Origin: Atkinsonella hypoxylon
Lineage: Eukaryota; Ascomycota; Sordariomycetes; Hypocreales; Clavicipitaceae
Length of the DNA: 64,000 nt
Assembly (NCBI GenBank): GCA_000729835.1
Contig: JFHB01000054.1
Coordinates: 1-64,000, forward strand
Reading direction: 5' to 3'
The position numbers and the translations under genes were made by a program. Of this stretch, positions 10,480 through 21,977 are shown piece by piece; the first letter of the stretch is position 1, and each line of letters opens with the position of its first letter. A model generated the notes under the pieces. It did not search any database. It saw nothing but the letters and a program-made list of their open reading frames with translations, and was not told where the DNA came from.

Positions 10480-13400
10480 GTAGAGTGCTGCTATTTAGTT
10501 TAAGGTAGTTATATAGTAAGTATATAATAATTAAGTAATAGATATCCTTATTACTGCCTTTATAGCAGTATAGAGGCGTTAGTATATTAAGTATATTATA
10601 ATTATATAAAAAGAGGTTTAAGCCTATTCTCTTAGTATATAATTAGGTAAGAACAGCTAACTTATACTTAATTAGGTTTTAGTGTAGCTTAAAGGCCTTC
10701 TTTATAGTTTTAAAGTTAAAGAGGTCTTCTGCTAAAACTAGCCTACAGCAGCTATATACTACTTCTATTTATTTTACTAGCTACCTTCTTTTCTATTCTA
10801 TCTTTAGTTCTAGTTTAGTAGATAGGTCTCCTCCTTAGCCTAAGGTATTGCTGCTTAGGGCTTAAAAGGTATACCTCTGCCTATATAGCTTTAAGCGTTA
10901 AAGCTAAGCAGCTACTAAGGTATATACTTAATGTATTTAGTTTACTATACTATTCTATTTAATTCTTTCTCTAAATTTATAGGCTCTATAGTTTAAGTAG
11001 AGGTTTAAGGAGGGAATTACTGCCTTTATCTTAGCTAAGGCCTATAGAGTAGCCTTATAGGCTCTAAGGACTCTATATAGGTAAGTAAGCTATTCTTTAA
11101 TAAGAGCTTTAGCTATACTATATAGTTTCCCCTTACTCTAGGTTAAGGTATAGTATATACTTACTCTATAGGCAACTATATTCTAAATAACTTATATATA
11201 TATTAGTTAGGCTTCTTTAAACTAATATCTTTACGTTAAAGCTGTTAGTGCAGTAAGAGTAAGCTACTACTACTTTAGCTTTACCTTAACCTTAGTTAAA
11301 TAGGCTTTTTATTATAGTTTTCTAGAGATCTATACACTAAAGAACCTTATTAACTATATAGACTAAATTATTATAGTGCTAAGCTAAACTAGTGTTATAT
11401 TTACTCTATAGCCTTTAGTAAAGTATAAGAGCTTACTCTTTATTAGGTTAAATTAGAGGCTAAACTCTCTTAACTATTTCTTATAGATTACTTAAGTATA
11501 CTTAAGCTGCCTTTAGGTCTTTATTGTACTTCTTCTATATATAATAATATTAGTATTATTAAAGAACTTTAGTATAATAGTAGTATTTACTTCTTTAAGT
11601 TTTTTATATAAAGGTGCAATATATAGTAAGAAAAGAATAGAGAAAATAAAGAACCTCTATAGTACCTCTATAGATATAGCTAGCTTCTCTATAGTTTCTT
11701 TAGTAAAGTAGAGGTATATTAACCTTAAGGTAGTAAAGCTATAAACCTAAGCTACTATTTAGCTTAAAAGTTCTACTTAAACTAGTATATAGACTAATTT
11801 AGTGTAGCTAACTATATTAAAGACTATAGAGATATCTAGCTGTAATAGTAAGATAGTTCTACTATAGTGCTAAGCTATATAGATAACCTCTATAAGTGTA
11901 CTAAGGGCTACTTTAGTAAACCTATTTACTTTATTGCCTATCTAGAGCTCTAATAGAAGTAATCCCTTCTTAGCAGTATAGGTAAGCTACTATACTACTA
12001 CTGCTTTTAGTACTTTCTTTATAACGTTAAGTAAAGAGATAAGTCTTTACTCTTCTACCTTTTAGAGGTCTTTTAGGAGCTTTTTAGGCTTCTTAAGTAC
12101 TATAACTCTTAGAGCTAGCATTAAGTAAGTGTATTAAGGTCTTCCTTATAGGCAGCCTATAGGCTTTTAGGAAGCTAGCTAGTAGCTTATTATCTCTTAA
12201 TACCTTCTAGCTTACTATATTATATAGTATATCCTTTATATTGTTTTCTGTAAAGTAGTCCTTTAGTAGGAATAAAGTAGTATTAAGGTAGAGAAATTAT
12301 AGGTTTAAGATATTAGTTAAGTTAGCCTTAAACTCTAAGAAGAATCTTTTAGTAAAAGTAGTAGCTTTCTTTATATATATTATAGCTATAACTGTAGTGC
12401 TGTTTACTGTATAAACTAGCGTTAGTACTTAGCTAGTTTCTAGGGGGAGGCTGCTATATAACTTAGTTTATCTTTTAAGGCTTTAAAGGTTACTATAGTA
12501 GAATTTAGCTCTATTAATAGTATTCCTTTAGGCTTTTCTCTATTTCTCTCTTATAACTTAGTCTTAAGACGCTACTACCTTAGTAGTAAGCTGCTAGTTG
12601 TTATTAGTTCTACTAGCGCGCTATTATTTTAGAGCTATATTAGCTTCTCTTTTTGCTTTATAGGCTTATTAGTTCTACTATAGTAGCTATCTAGAGGCGC
12701 TCTAGAGCTTCTTTAGAGCTATAATATTTACAATTACTTAGAGTTAGTCTATTAGCTACTATATATAGGCATTAATTTTAGTGTAGGTCTATATAGGTGC
12801 TGTAGTGTAACTAGCTTAAAGGTAGTTATTAGCTTTAGCTTAAACAATATCTTTATCTATAAAGAACTATAGGTATATTACTAGCCTATTATCTCTAGAG
12901 CCTAGGTTTAACTTAACTTTAACTATCTATAGTATATAGTTAAAGCTAGCTAGAGAGGCTAGGCTAATATATTTAATTCTTAAGTTATAGGTTGCTTAAG
13001 TATAGTTTATTATACTATTTCTTTTTCTCTATACTCTTTAGGTAACCTTACCCTAAAGTATAGTAAAGCTAAGCTACTACTATATTATAAATATAAGTAT
13101 AGTGTTATAGCTTAGTAACATTCTATTTACCTTATTCTATATTAAGTAGTGCTAGTTAAAGTTACCTATAAAGACGCTCTAAGTTCTAAAGTAGGCTAAG
13201 CTAAGGTTAGTAAAAGAGGTAGCTTAATCTCTTTTATATAGCAGTAAGTAAATAGAGTAAATCTTAGTGCCTTTTAATTAAACACTATACTAGTTTATTC
13301 TATTTTAAGCTGCCTATTTCTTAGAACTATACTGTCTATTAATATACACTACTATATAGCTTCTATATACTGCTAGCTAGAACTATTTTAGGCTTAGGTT

Positions 13401-15000
13401 AAAGGGAAACTAGCTAGTTCTAGCTAACTTCTATAGTACTACTATATCTATATTATTCTAGTAGGTTAAGGTAAGCTATATTAGCGTTAATCTCTTCTAT
13501 ATATTCTAGTATATAACTATTAGTATATAGGGTTTAAAGCTAAGAATAGAGGTATAGCAGTATTAGTCTAAGGTGTACTAGCCTTAGCCTATTAGCTTAA
13601 GAAGAGTGTAATACCTTAGCTAAAGAGGTATAATAGAGATATCTATTTATTCTTACTTTTTAGGGATTTCTTAGGCTTTCTTTTCCTTAAGGAGACCTCT
13701 TAGAATAGCAATTTACTAGCTTAATACTTATAGCTATAGTTTAGCTCTAAAGTAAGCTACTTATAGTTAGTAAACTTAAAGAGCTTATTACTATATACTT
13801 CTTTTACTCTATTTTAATATTCTTTAGCTATTAAGTAGAGGTAGAACTAGGCTAAGTAGGCTCTATAGTAGTTAAAGCACTATTTTTATATATAACTCTA
13901 TTTAGTTAAGTATATATTTTCTTTATCTTTATATTAGCTAGTACTATAGTAGCTACACTAAAGGGTCTTCTTATAGAATCTTATAATATAGCTAAACCTA
14001 TAGCAGTAGAAGTATTGCTTAAGGTAGAGTACTTTATTATATAGTTTAACTTTAAATATCTTAGCTATATAAATAGCCTCTACTTAGTATAAGCAGTTAG
14101 CTACCTTTATACTATTTAGCTTAATAATTAAAGGGGCTTTTATTATAGTTCTCTTTAGTTTTTAAACTATTACCTTAGTAATACCTAAGCTGTTTTTTAT
14201 TTCTAGGTTTTATATAATTTCTTCTTTTACTATTTCTATAGTATAGTAGATTAGAAAATTCTTAATAATAATACTATAGATTTTACACTATAGAGCTGCT
14301 CTTTAGCTAAAGAAAGCTTTAAGTTAACCTTATTTCTTTTTATATAGCTTAACTATCTCTTTAAATATAATAACTATATCTCTACTATATAGGCGTCTTA
14401 CTGCTATAGTAGTGCTTTATTTAGTAGTGTAGTTAACTACTTTAACTATTTTAGTTAAGCTTCTATTTTTTAAGGGCTTAGGGATTATATCTCCTTAAAC
14501 AATTATTTTTTAGTACTATTATAGAGAGACTAAAAGAGTGCTTAAGCAGCTAGTAGTTATAGTTATTACTAGCGTTATATTATAGGCTGCAATATTTACC
14601 TAGGTTAAATTCCCTTTAGCACTAGCCTAAAGGGTCTTTTTAACTACTTTTTTAACTACTCTTTTAAGGTTTTTAGTTATAACTAGTGTTAATAGGTTAT
14701 AAGTAGTAGCATACTTAAACCTAGCCTTTTCTATATTATACGCTTTTAGTAGCACTTTCTATATATTTAGAAGCGCTATAGCTAGAATAATTCTAGCAAC
14801 CTTTAAGTAGAACTTCTATAGATAATCTAGCACTTAATCTCTTCTCTAAGGTAACTTAGTATTAAGCTGCTCCTCTATAGTAAAGGCTCTTATGCCTACT
14901 TAGAGGTAGTAGTAGCTTTAAGTAAGCTCTCTTTCCCCTTTATTAACTACTATTAGGACTGCCTTCTTTACGCTAGCGCTTTAGGAGCGATACACTATTA
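10480..15000 (-). mobile_element. Tad-like LINE (non-LTR retrotransposon), RIP-inactivated
   Basis: Three motifs in the correct order on the minus strand identify a non-LTR element. (1) At 13137-13169 the frame reads Ile-Gly-Asn-Phe-Asn-stop-His-Tyr, the AP-endonuclease box V-G-D-F-N-x-H-H after RIP-type changes. (2) At about 11995-12106 it reads through a VIVLKKPKK-type block, two RIP stops and RLISLLNVIKKVLKAVV, the start of a LINE reverse transcriptase. (3) At about 11540-11660 it reads SILFLLYIAPLY, then Phe-Phe-Asn-Asn-Thr-Asn at the active-site box (F-A/V-D-D-T-N). ORF1 would lie right of 14 kb. The outer ends, poly-A tail and target duplication were not found, so the limits are approximate. 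Confidence 0.7.
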
Positions 15001-15075
15001 TAGAGGGGCCTAGATGGGTTTAGTAAATGTTTTTATTAAAGTTTAGTCGATTTTAGGGCCGGTTCTGCGTCGCTG

Positions 15076-16300
15076 TTGGGGTGCGGGCAAAAAATTCCCT
15101 CTCGGTTATCTAAGATTATTTTTTTGCACAACTCTAATAACTCTATTAATTGGTCTTATAACTACTGTAAAGGTACCAATAGGGTTATAATAGTTCTGCG
15201 CGCAATAGCAGTAAACAAGCTTAGTTTTATAAATAGGTATATAGTTATTAAAAAAGCTAAGACTATAGGCTTTAACCTTAGCTACCTCTAGGAAGATACT
15301 ATAAAGCGTTTTGTCTTAAGATATTACTTATAGATAACTAGTAGTAGAATTCCTATTTTAAAGGAGCTTAATGCCTAGAAATTTACCTTAAGCAATTATA
15401 ATTAAGTAATTAAATAGTTAATAGAGGTTAATAGATAAATGCTTATATAACTTTAGGAGAATTAGTTTATTGCTGCTGTTTAGTTTAATAGCAATTCTAT
15501 TATCTATAATAGAACTATTAAAGCAGCAATAATAGTAAGGGAATAGCGTTTGCATCTTTTAACGTAAGTAAGTAAGCCTAGCTAGGCTTTTATATATTAT
15601 AAGCTACTCCCTTTTATATAAAAGAAGTCTTTAATTGTAACATTTAAGGTGCTACTATAGCCTATAACTAATTTATAAAGCCCTTTATTATTACTACTGC
15701 TAAATAATTTAGAGGTTTCTACTAGAATTTCTAGTATACTATAGAATCTTATATAAAAAGATTAAATAGAATCTTACAGTAAGAACTAGCTTCTGCAATA
15801 ATTATAGAACTTAAAGTATTAGCTGCTATCTTTATATTTTATAGAACTATTAGTGTAAAAGTAGAAATCTAAGTAAAAGGATAAAGAAATTATAAGGACA
15901 GCAAAATAAGCGCTTAAAGCTAGAGAATACTACACTATAAAGAATTAAATAGAAGTATTAGCTTAAAGATATATTACTAAACAGCCTATAATAGCCTATA
16001 ATTCTGTTACTAATATAAACCTTAGTGTTATACTACTAGCTCTTTTCTATTCTAGCGCTTAGTAAGAGATAATTAAGGCTAATAAAAGACACTAATTAAT
16101 TACATCTAAGGCAACTAAATAAAGTATAAATTGCTAAAAAAGAGTTGCTTATTATAAAGAAAAGCGCCTAGCTGTAAGAACGCTATTACTAGTAAGAGAG
16201 ACGCTACTATATATACTAAAGACACTAAAGCTATTATAAAAGATAAGGGGATTAAGACTTTAGAATTAAGGGAATTAGCTAAAGGGTTAAGTTACTTATA
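15076..16300 (+). pseudogene. Degraded frame, possibly a DDE (pogo/Fot-like) transposase remnant
   Basis: An open frame at 15076-15291 continues rightward if RIP-type TAG/TAA codons are ignored, with peptide-like segments up to about 16,300. In the first part the spacing of Ile-Asn-Trp, Tyr-Cys and a Leu-x-Ala...Lys-Leu...Ile-Asn block resembles the second-aspartate region of pogo/Fot transposases (L-P-x-H-x-x-H-x-L-Q-P-L-D), with the Asp read as Asn. The following residues do not continue the match well. Terminal inverted repeats were not found. This is a weak call. Confidence 0.25.
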
Positions 16301-18407
16301 AGTCTTGCTTTATAAGCTTATTTATAACTAAGAAGGTATTATATTGCAGTAGAGTTACTCTCTTATGCTCTTATATTAGCTTTATAAGGGATACTATATA
16401 TAGATTTTTCTCTATAAGAGTGTATATTGCTTAAACATCTAAATAGTTTAAGTAAGTAAGTATATAAGCAGCTTCTACTAACTCTTTTTAGCCTTTACTC
16501 TTTTAATTAATTAATATCTTTTAGCCTGCTTTAATTTATAACACTTAACACTTAAGAGATATTACTTTACTGCTAGTAACACTTTCTTTAACTCTTTAGT
16601 ATATTTAGCTCCTTTTATATATATATATCTTCTAAGCTGTAATTAATATTTTATTTCTGCCTTTTCTAACTATTTAATCTTCTTACCTGCTATTGTTTAA
16701 CAGTATACACTAACAAATATCTCGCTCTTTACTAATCCTCTTCGATCTTAATGTGCACTATATTGTTACCCGCTTTAGTGTAAGCTGCATGGTCATTTAG
16801 GGGTTTAGTTTTGAGGCGACAAACTAGATATTAATAGATTGCTCTATTATAGGCCTAGAAGTGCCCTATATCTTTAGAAATTATACTGAGATTTTTCTCT
16901 AATTTCTTTTGTAATAGATATAACGGGCTCTAAGGCTGCATTATATCGCAATCTATATACATATACAATTTGTATAGCAGACCAGATTAATAAGCGGTTG
17001 TAAAGGGCATAAAACATAGTTCTAGCTATTTTTAGCTAAAAAATTCAGGAGATTCTTCTCCAATTAGGTTCTAATAAATCAGTAGAGACCTTAGTATAGC
17101 TAATTTTAGGGATATCTAGCTAATTCCTACTTTAAAATCCTAACTAGTAGGATTACTATATAAATTAATTCTGTAACTAAAAACACAGAAATATCTGCAA
17201 TAAGAGCTGTTAGGCGTGCACTACAAATTGTAGTATAGCCACTAACAGAGGTGTACAGGGTACACAATATAACAACAACAAGCGATGCAGTGTAGCGCTA
17301 AGCTTATTTCTCGATAGAAATAATTAATTAGGCAGTGCTTAATAAAACGATTTACAGTATAAATATAATGTGTATAGATATATATATTTAGATATTGCGC
17401 AACAATAGAACCTAGCTATTAAGAATAGCTTTAAAAGTGTGTATGTACAGGGTGTATAGAGTGCAGAAGGCACAGGGTAGGCAGAATTAGTTAAAACACC
17501 AGTATAGTAGCTAGCGATATGTGTGCAGCAGGTATTAATAGCTTCCAGCAAGCTACTAATAGCAGTAATAGCTGCTAGCGTAGGTCTTAATATAGCTTCT
17601 AGTAGGTAATATAGTACACAATAGTAGATTTTCAGCGGGCTAACAGCTTGCAGATAGGTCTTCTAGGCTTATAACCTATTAAAAATAATAGGGATTATAG
17701 GACTAGATATCTAAGAGGGTAGTAGTCTCTTAGATTTAGCACCTATAATTGCTCCTAGCAATTATTATGTAGTAGAAGCAGCAGCAGCCTAAATTAAGCT
17801 ATAGTGTATAGTATAAATTACATAGAGGCAATAGATAACTGTAATAGTAGTATCTTTATATTAAGAGCGCTGTAATAAACTTAGTAAGAGTAGAATCTTA
17901 AATCTTTCTAGTCCCTTATAGACCTACTAACTATATTAGTAGGCTATAGTTGCTAGAAGGGGCTTATAGGCTACTTTATAATTTCTATAAAAAGATTTAC
18001 TATATAAAAACAAAAAAATTAACTTATAGCTATATAAATAAGAAACCTATATATATAATTTAATAAATTCTACTAATAACTAATAACCCTTATAAGCAAC
18101 TCTATCTAAAAATTATATTATTAAAAAGCCCTAATTCTTAGCTTTTAAATAGTATACTTCTTGAATTTCTACTATTACTAGTTGTAGAGAAAATCGCTGT
18201 TAAAGTTAACTATAGGTTAGGCAACTTTGCCTCAGTTGAATTTAGATGTTCGTATCTAGTAACAACAATATCTCTACTAAAAATTAACGTAACAAGACCT
18301 AATGAGGGTCACGTGATAGAGCAACTAGTAGGCATAAAAATAGGCTATACAGGGTAGCTTATTTTTAACAGCTAGTGACCTGCGGATCCGTGGGGTTATC
18401 CTATAAC

Positions 18408-18463
18408 AAGAAGCTTCTTTATCTTCTTTCTCTTCTATTACCTCTTCTATCCCCCTTTTGATA
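18408..18463 (-). repeat. LTR-like fragment at the edge of the RIP block
   Basis: Read on the minus strand this 56-bp stretch matches the first bases of the 502-bp LTR as read on the plus strand at 4258 (TATCAAAAGGGGGATAGAAG versus TATCAAAAAGGAGATAGAAG), up to an AAGAAGCTTCT motif, and then diverges. It is probably the truncated end of a related LTR. It lies about 220 bp from the point where base composition returns to normal. Confidence 0.5.
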
Positions 18464-19304
18464 AAGTTACTTATAACTTTAATAAGAAATTTATTAATAT
18501 TAAGAATATAGAAAAGGCTTAGTAACACCTTCTAGTACTTTAGGAAGCTGCTACAGCAGCTACTAATATTAGCTTTAAGATCCTATATTATAAGTAACAG
18601 CTTAGTAGCTAGACAATACTAATTGCAGCTATTCTTAGCTTATAGCGCTAAATAATTTAACGCTAATAGAAGGTTGTTGTTATAGCAATTCGCGTTCCAA
18701 ATGTGGGTGGATTCCATATATAGGTGCCCGACATTATGACGTAGACGATATTGTAATGTATCCGCTCATGCCTCCCTTAACACGCATTTCGCAATCTGTA
18801 AGGCCTCATCTTCCGTTCGAGGTGCGTATCATCGAATACCATGAGGGGCGACTTGCCGCATTTCGTATAATACGGCGTCCATGGTTTTCGAGGCCATGCG
18901 CACGACTTTCTACTTTCTTCTTCATAGTTGTGCTGTCCCTGAATGTAATCTTGTCTATATAGAGAGCTAAGGCTGCGCCAACGAGACGGCGACGGTGGAC
19001 GGCTGCCAACAATGTGGGGCTGCTTCTGCTTCTTCTTCTGCTTCTGTGCATCTGCACTTTCCCACTTTCCCTCTTTCCCCAATCTGGCCTATGAGTGCTC
19101 TAGGTGCGCCGTGCCCCTAGCTGGCAAAGCCAACCAGACATCAACCCTTCTCCTACCTACTATCACCATCATTGCCGGGACTGCTCTCCGACTTATTCAC
19201 TGGATCGAAAACACCTCTTTGATCCTTAGATCCTTCCTAGATCAAACGATCGACTGTAATCCCGTGCGCTAGTGCTGCCACAAGGAAGCAGACCTATTCC
19301 TACC

Positions 19305-21239
19305 ATGGCTCCGCCTTTCCCCCGCGCCCACATCGAAGTCGACTACCCCATCTACGCCGTCGACTTCGATCCCGAAGATGCGAATGTATTAGTTGTTGGA
19401 GGCGGAGGCGGTGCTGGGAGATCTGGCGTCGGAAACAAAATCGTGAGTTGCAAACTGTGTGCAATGCTAATTCACTCATATTGCAGGTTCTGGCATATCG
19501 TTTAGCGCATCCGGGGTTTACAACACAAGAAGCTTGAATGCGATCCTGACTGACCTGCAATGCAAACCGCATTATAGACCATTCTCGACACATCTCGCCA
19601 AGATGAGCTCCGCATTGCGGGCGAGTTCGATCTGCCACGCGACGAAGACACGGTCATGTCACTCGCCGTCGGCTCTCATAAAGGGAAAACAACCCATCTC
19701 TTCGCCGGCATCAACTCGTCCGCTGCAGACATCGCCAAGGGCAAAAACCAGCACCTGCGCGTTTTCGCGGTAGAACCATGCATGGCAAAGCCGCTTTCCT
19801 CGTCAACAGGAACCGCACCAACCAAGCCCAGGGCTTTCCCAGAGTCTAAAATAACCGAGATATCACGTACGGCATTCTTTACCGATCCAGACGAGAGCAT
19901 GTACCAAAGGTTGTTGCGCGTTTCCGGCCCTTTTGGTGCTGCGGCATCCGCGATGGGAAAAGAACCACAAGTAGCTGTGTTTGAAGCTACGGCGCCGACT
20001 CCCAAAGTTTGCGGAGTGCTAGAGCTGGCCAAGGAGGCAGAGGCGCTGGACATTGTTCAGACCGGCGTCAACGAGTTCCAGCTAGCTTATTGTCACAGGT
20101 ACGAACTTTACATAGTTTCAATCGGCGCCAAGGCAAACAGCGAGCCCCAATTGGTCTTCTCAATGCCAGACGACCATGGTGAAAGACCACATTTCCGATC
20201 AATTCGATACCTCACTCCAGAATTCATCCTTGCCGCGTCCAATCTGCCCAAGAGGAACACCGGGGCCCTGATCCAAGGCCTTCGACTGCCCACTTCTGCT
20301 GGCGAAAAAGCCAGGCTGGCAGTCACAGCGCGGGTACCGGGCAAATTCTCAGCTACCTCATTGACCATCGCCAATTTGTCTCTTCCAGCGTCGCCGACCG
20401 ACCCGGTCGGTAACACACAATTTATCGTGGCCGTCGCAGGCAACAACTCGTCCATATCACTCTACACCCTCGAGCACGACAAATCCACAGCACTAAGTCT
20501 CCTCCTGAAGCTGCACCCTTTTTACACACTGAAAAACGTTCATGGCCAAGACCAGATCTCGGGACTGGCCCTCTCGACGTTCACCGCGCCAAAGACGCAC
20601 ATTTACTCGCAGTACATCAAACTAGCGAGCACATCTCTCCAAAAGAGCATCGTCGTACACAACATCCCGCTGAAGAAATTGGTCGATCCCTCGCAACGGC
20701 AAAAGCAGGGTCTGCCCCAACCTGCCCGCTACGTAGTCGCCATGCGATCCCGTGGCCCATCTGCCCAGCCACTCATTATGACTCTCACCGTCATAGTTCT
20801 CATTCTAGCGATAGTGGGTCAATCCGTCAGGGAAATGTATGGCGTAGGCAAGCCTATCATCTATGCGCAGCGCTTCCTCCCCTCATGGCACGGATCACTC
20901 CGGAATCCCAACTTCCAGGACAGTTACTTTTTGGAGCAAAAGCTTGCGAGCTTGGCGGGGGATAATAAGGTCCTGGAGTCAGGGGAGAAGCTGGTGCTTT
21001 CCGAGCCGAACAAGGGGGATGGAAAGGCTGGCGCACAGAAGCTACTGGTTGATGTTCATGATTCGGAGGCGCATGGGGAGACGAGGACGTGGGATGAGCT
21101 TCGGGCGGAGGAGAAGCATGCTTGGAAGGAGAGGCTACGTGAGGCGGGGGCTTGGACGCAGAATATGGGAGAGGGTGTTTTCAAGGGCGTTTTGTTTGGA
21201 GAGTTGGCGGGGATGGTTGGGCATGCTGTTGCTGGTTAA
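19305..21239 (+). CDS. SEC12: Sec12, guanine-nucleotide exchange factor for Sar1
   Basis: Sec12 activates the GTPase Sar1 at the ER membrane and so starts COPII vesicle budding. Two exons, 19305-19442 and 19578-21239, are joined across a 135-nt intron (GTGAGT...ATTATAG), giving 599 aa. The acceptor at 19577 is chosen because it restores the strand reading ILDTSRQDELRIAGEFDLPR, a Sec12 hallmark; a nearer CAG at 19486 leads to a stop. The N-terminus (HIEVDYPIYAVDFDPED, then a Gly-rich GGGGGAGRSGVGNK loop) matches the first blade and the cation-binding K-loop of the family. A seven-bladed beta-propeller is followed by one transmembrane helix near residues 447-467 (LIMTLTVIVLILAIVG), and then about 130 lumenal residues rich in charged amino acids. 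ATG 19305 is the first in frame after a stop-free but non-ATG leader. It is the first gene beyond the RIP block and looks intact. Confidence 0.85.
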
Positions 21240-21715
21240 GCGCTTCGAGGGTCGTCCGCTTTGTGAAAAGGGGTTGCCGGTATTTTGAAAATGAATGGCG
21301 TACGAGGGGGGGTGGAAGTCTTTGTATAGTATAGCAATAGGGTTGTATGAATAATATCAGGGATTTCTTCGCTACAGATTAGAGTCTAGTAAGGTAATTG
21401 CCCAGGATGTTTCGGACTCGCGTATGAAAGGAAAGGTGGGCCACCATCTCATGGCAATGGCAACGCTTGCAAATGCAGCCCGTCCCCCAATACGCACTGT
21501 TTCCGTTTCCAAACACCACGTGCCATGACCGGTGCCATAGCCCGACGTACAGTGATGGTTTGTCAACAAAGGGTAGTGGAGAGACCCAGATGTGCATCGG
21601 CCATCAGCATGGTTTGCAAGGCGAGCCAGCAGACGAGGAGCAATACCCGAAGCAGCGGCGGAGTGGCGTGAGGCACTCGAGGCCTAATCATAATCAAGAC
21701 ACTGGGCTAGCTAGC

Positions 21716-21743
21716 GTGCTGAGTGCTGAGTGCTGAGTGCTGA
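21716..21743. repeat. GTGCTGA tandem repeat, four copies
   Basis: Four perfect head-to-tail copies of a 7-bp unit, 28 bp in all, downstream of SEC12. Confidence 0.8.
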
Positions 21744-21866
21744 TGTGAGGTTCGCAGCACCGTGTCGCGCCATGTCGACGACGATCCCCGGCTTACAGTT
21801 TACGGTTTACGACGTACATAGGGCTGTCCAGCCTGCAGGGCCGCGCCGACTTGGGGCTTGCCTAGA

Positions 21867-21977
21867 GCTGGATTAGCGCCGCAGGGTGCAGTGGTGGGTG
21901 GTACCGACGCTCGCCATCCACTGAGCCGGCCGCGCCTCCAGCCCACCCACCACTGCACCCTGCGGCGCTAATCCAGC
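21867..21977. repeat. Perfect 35-bp inverted repeat with 41-base spacer
   Basis: The arms 21867-21901 and 21943-21977 are exact reverse complements over 35 bp. The left arm begins GCTGGATTAGCGCCGCAGGG. The spacer is GC-rich and contains a GCCGGC palindrome. The arms show no RIP-type mismatches. Transcribed RNA would form a very stable hairpin. It could be a miniature transposon-like palindrome, a cruciform, or a small-RNA precursor. Confidence 0.85.

Larger units (their letters stand above)
1..18680. other. AT-rich, RIP-mutated transposon block
   Basis: This is one continuous stretch of strongly AT-rich DNA with no intact gene. TpA steps are extremely common, while CpA and TpG are rare; the first 90 bases contain no CA and a single TG. 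That is the footprint of repeat-induced point mutation (C-to-T, preferentially in CpA). Composition returns to normal near 18,680, about 600 bp before SEC12. Recognisable contents are an LTR retrotransposon, a LINE and one degraded plus-strand frame. The rest (about 1,750-4,250 and 16,300-18,400) is uninterpretable debris, with a less AT-rich patch at 2,740-3,410 and a TTC microsatellite near 3,440. Such blocks are typical of subtelomeres, centromere flanks or transposon islands; which one this is cannot be told from the window. Confidence 0.9.

Noticed and set aside
19443..19486. Shorter SEC12 intron ending at the CAG at 19486
   Set aside because: It leads to an in-frame stop after 16 codons; the acceptor at 19577 keeps the frame and restores a conserved Sec12 segment.
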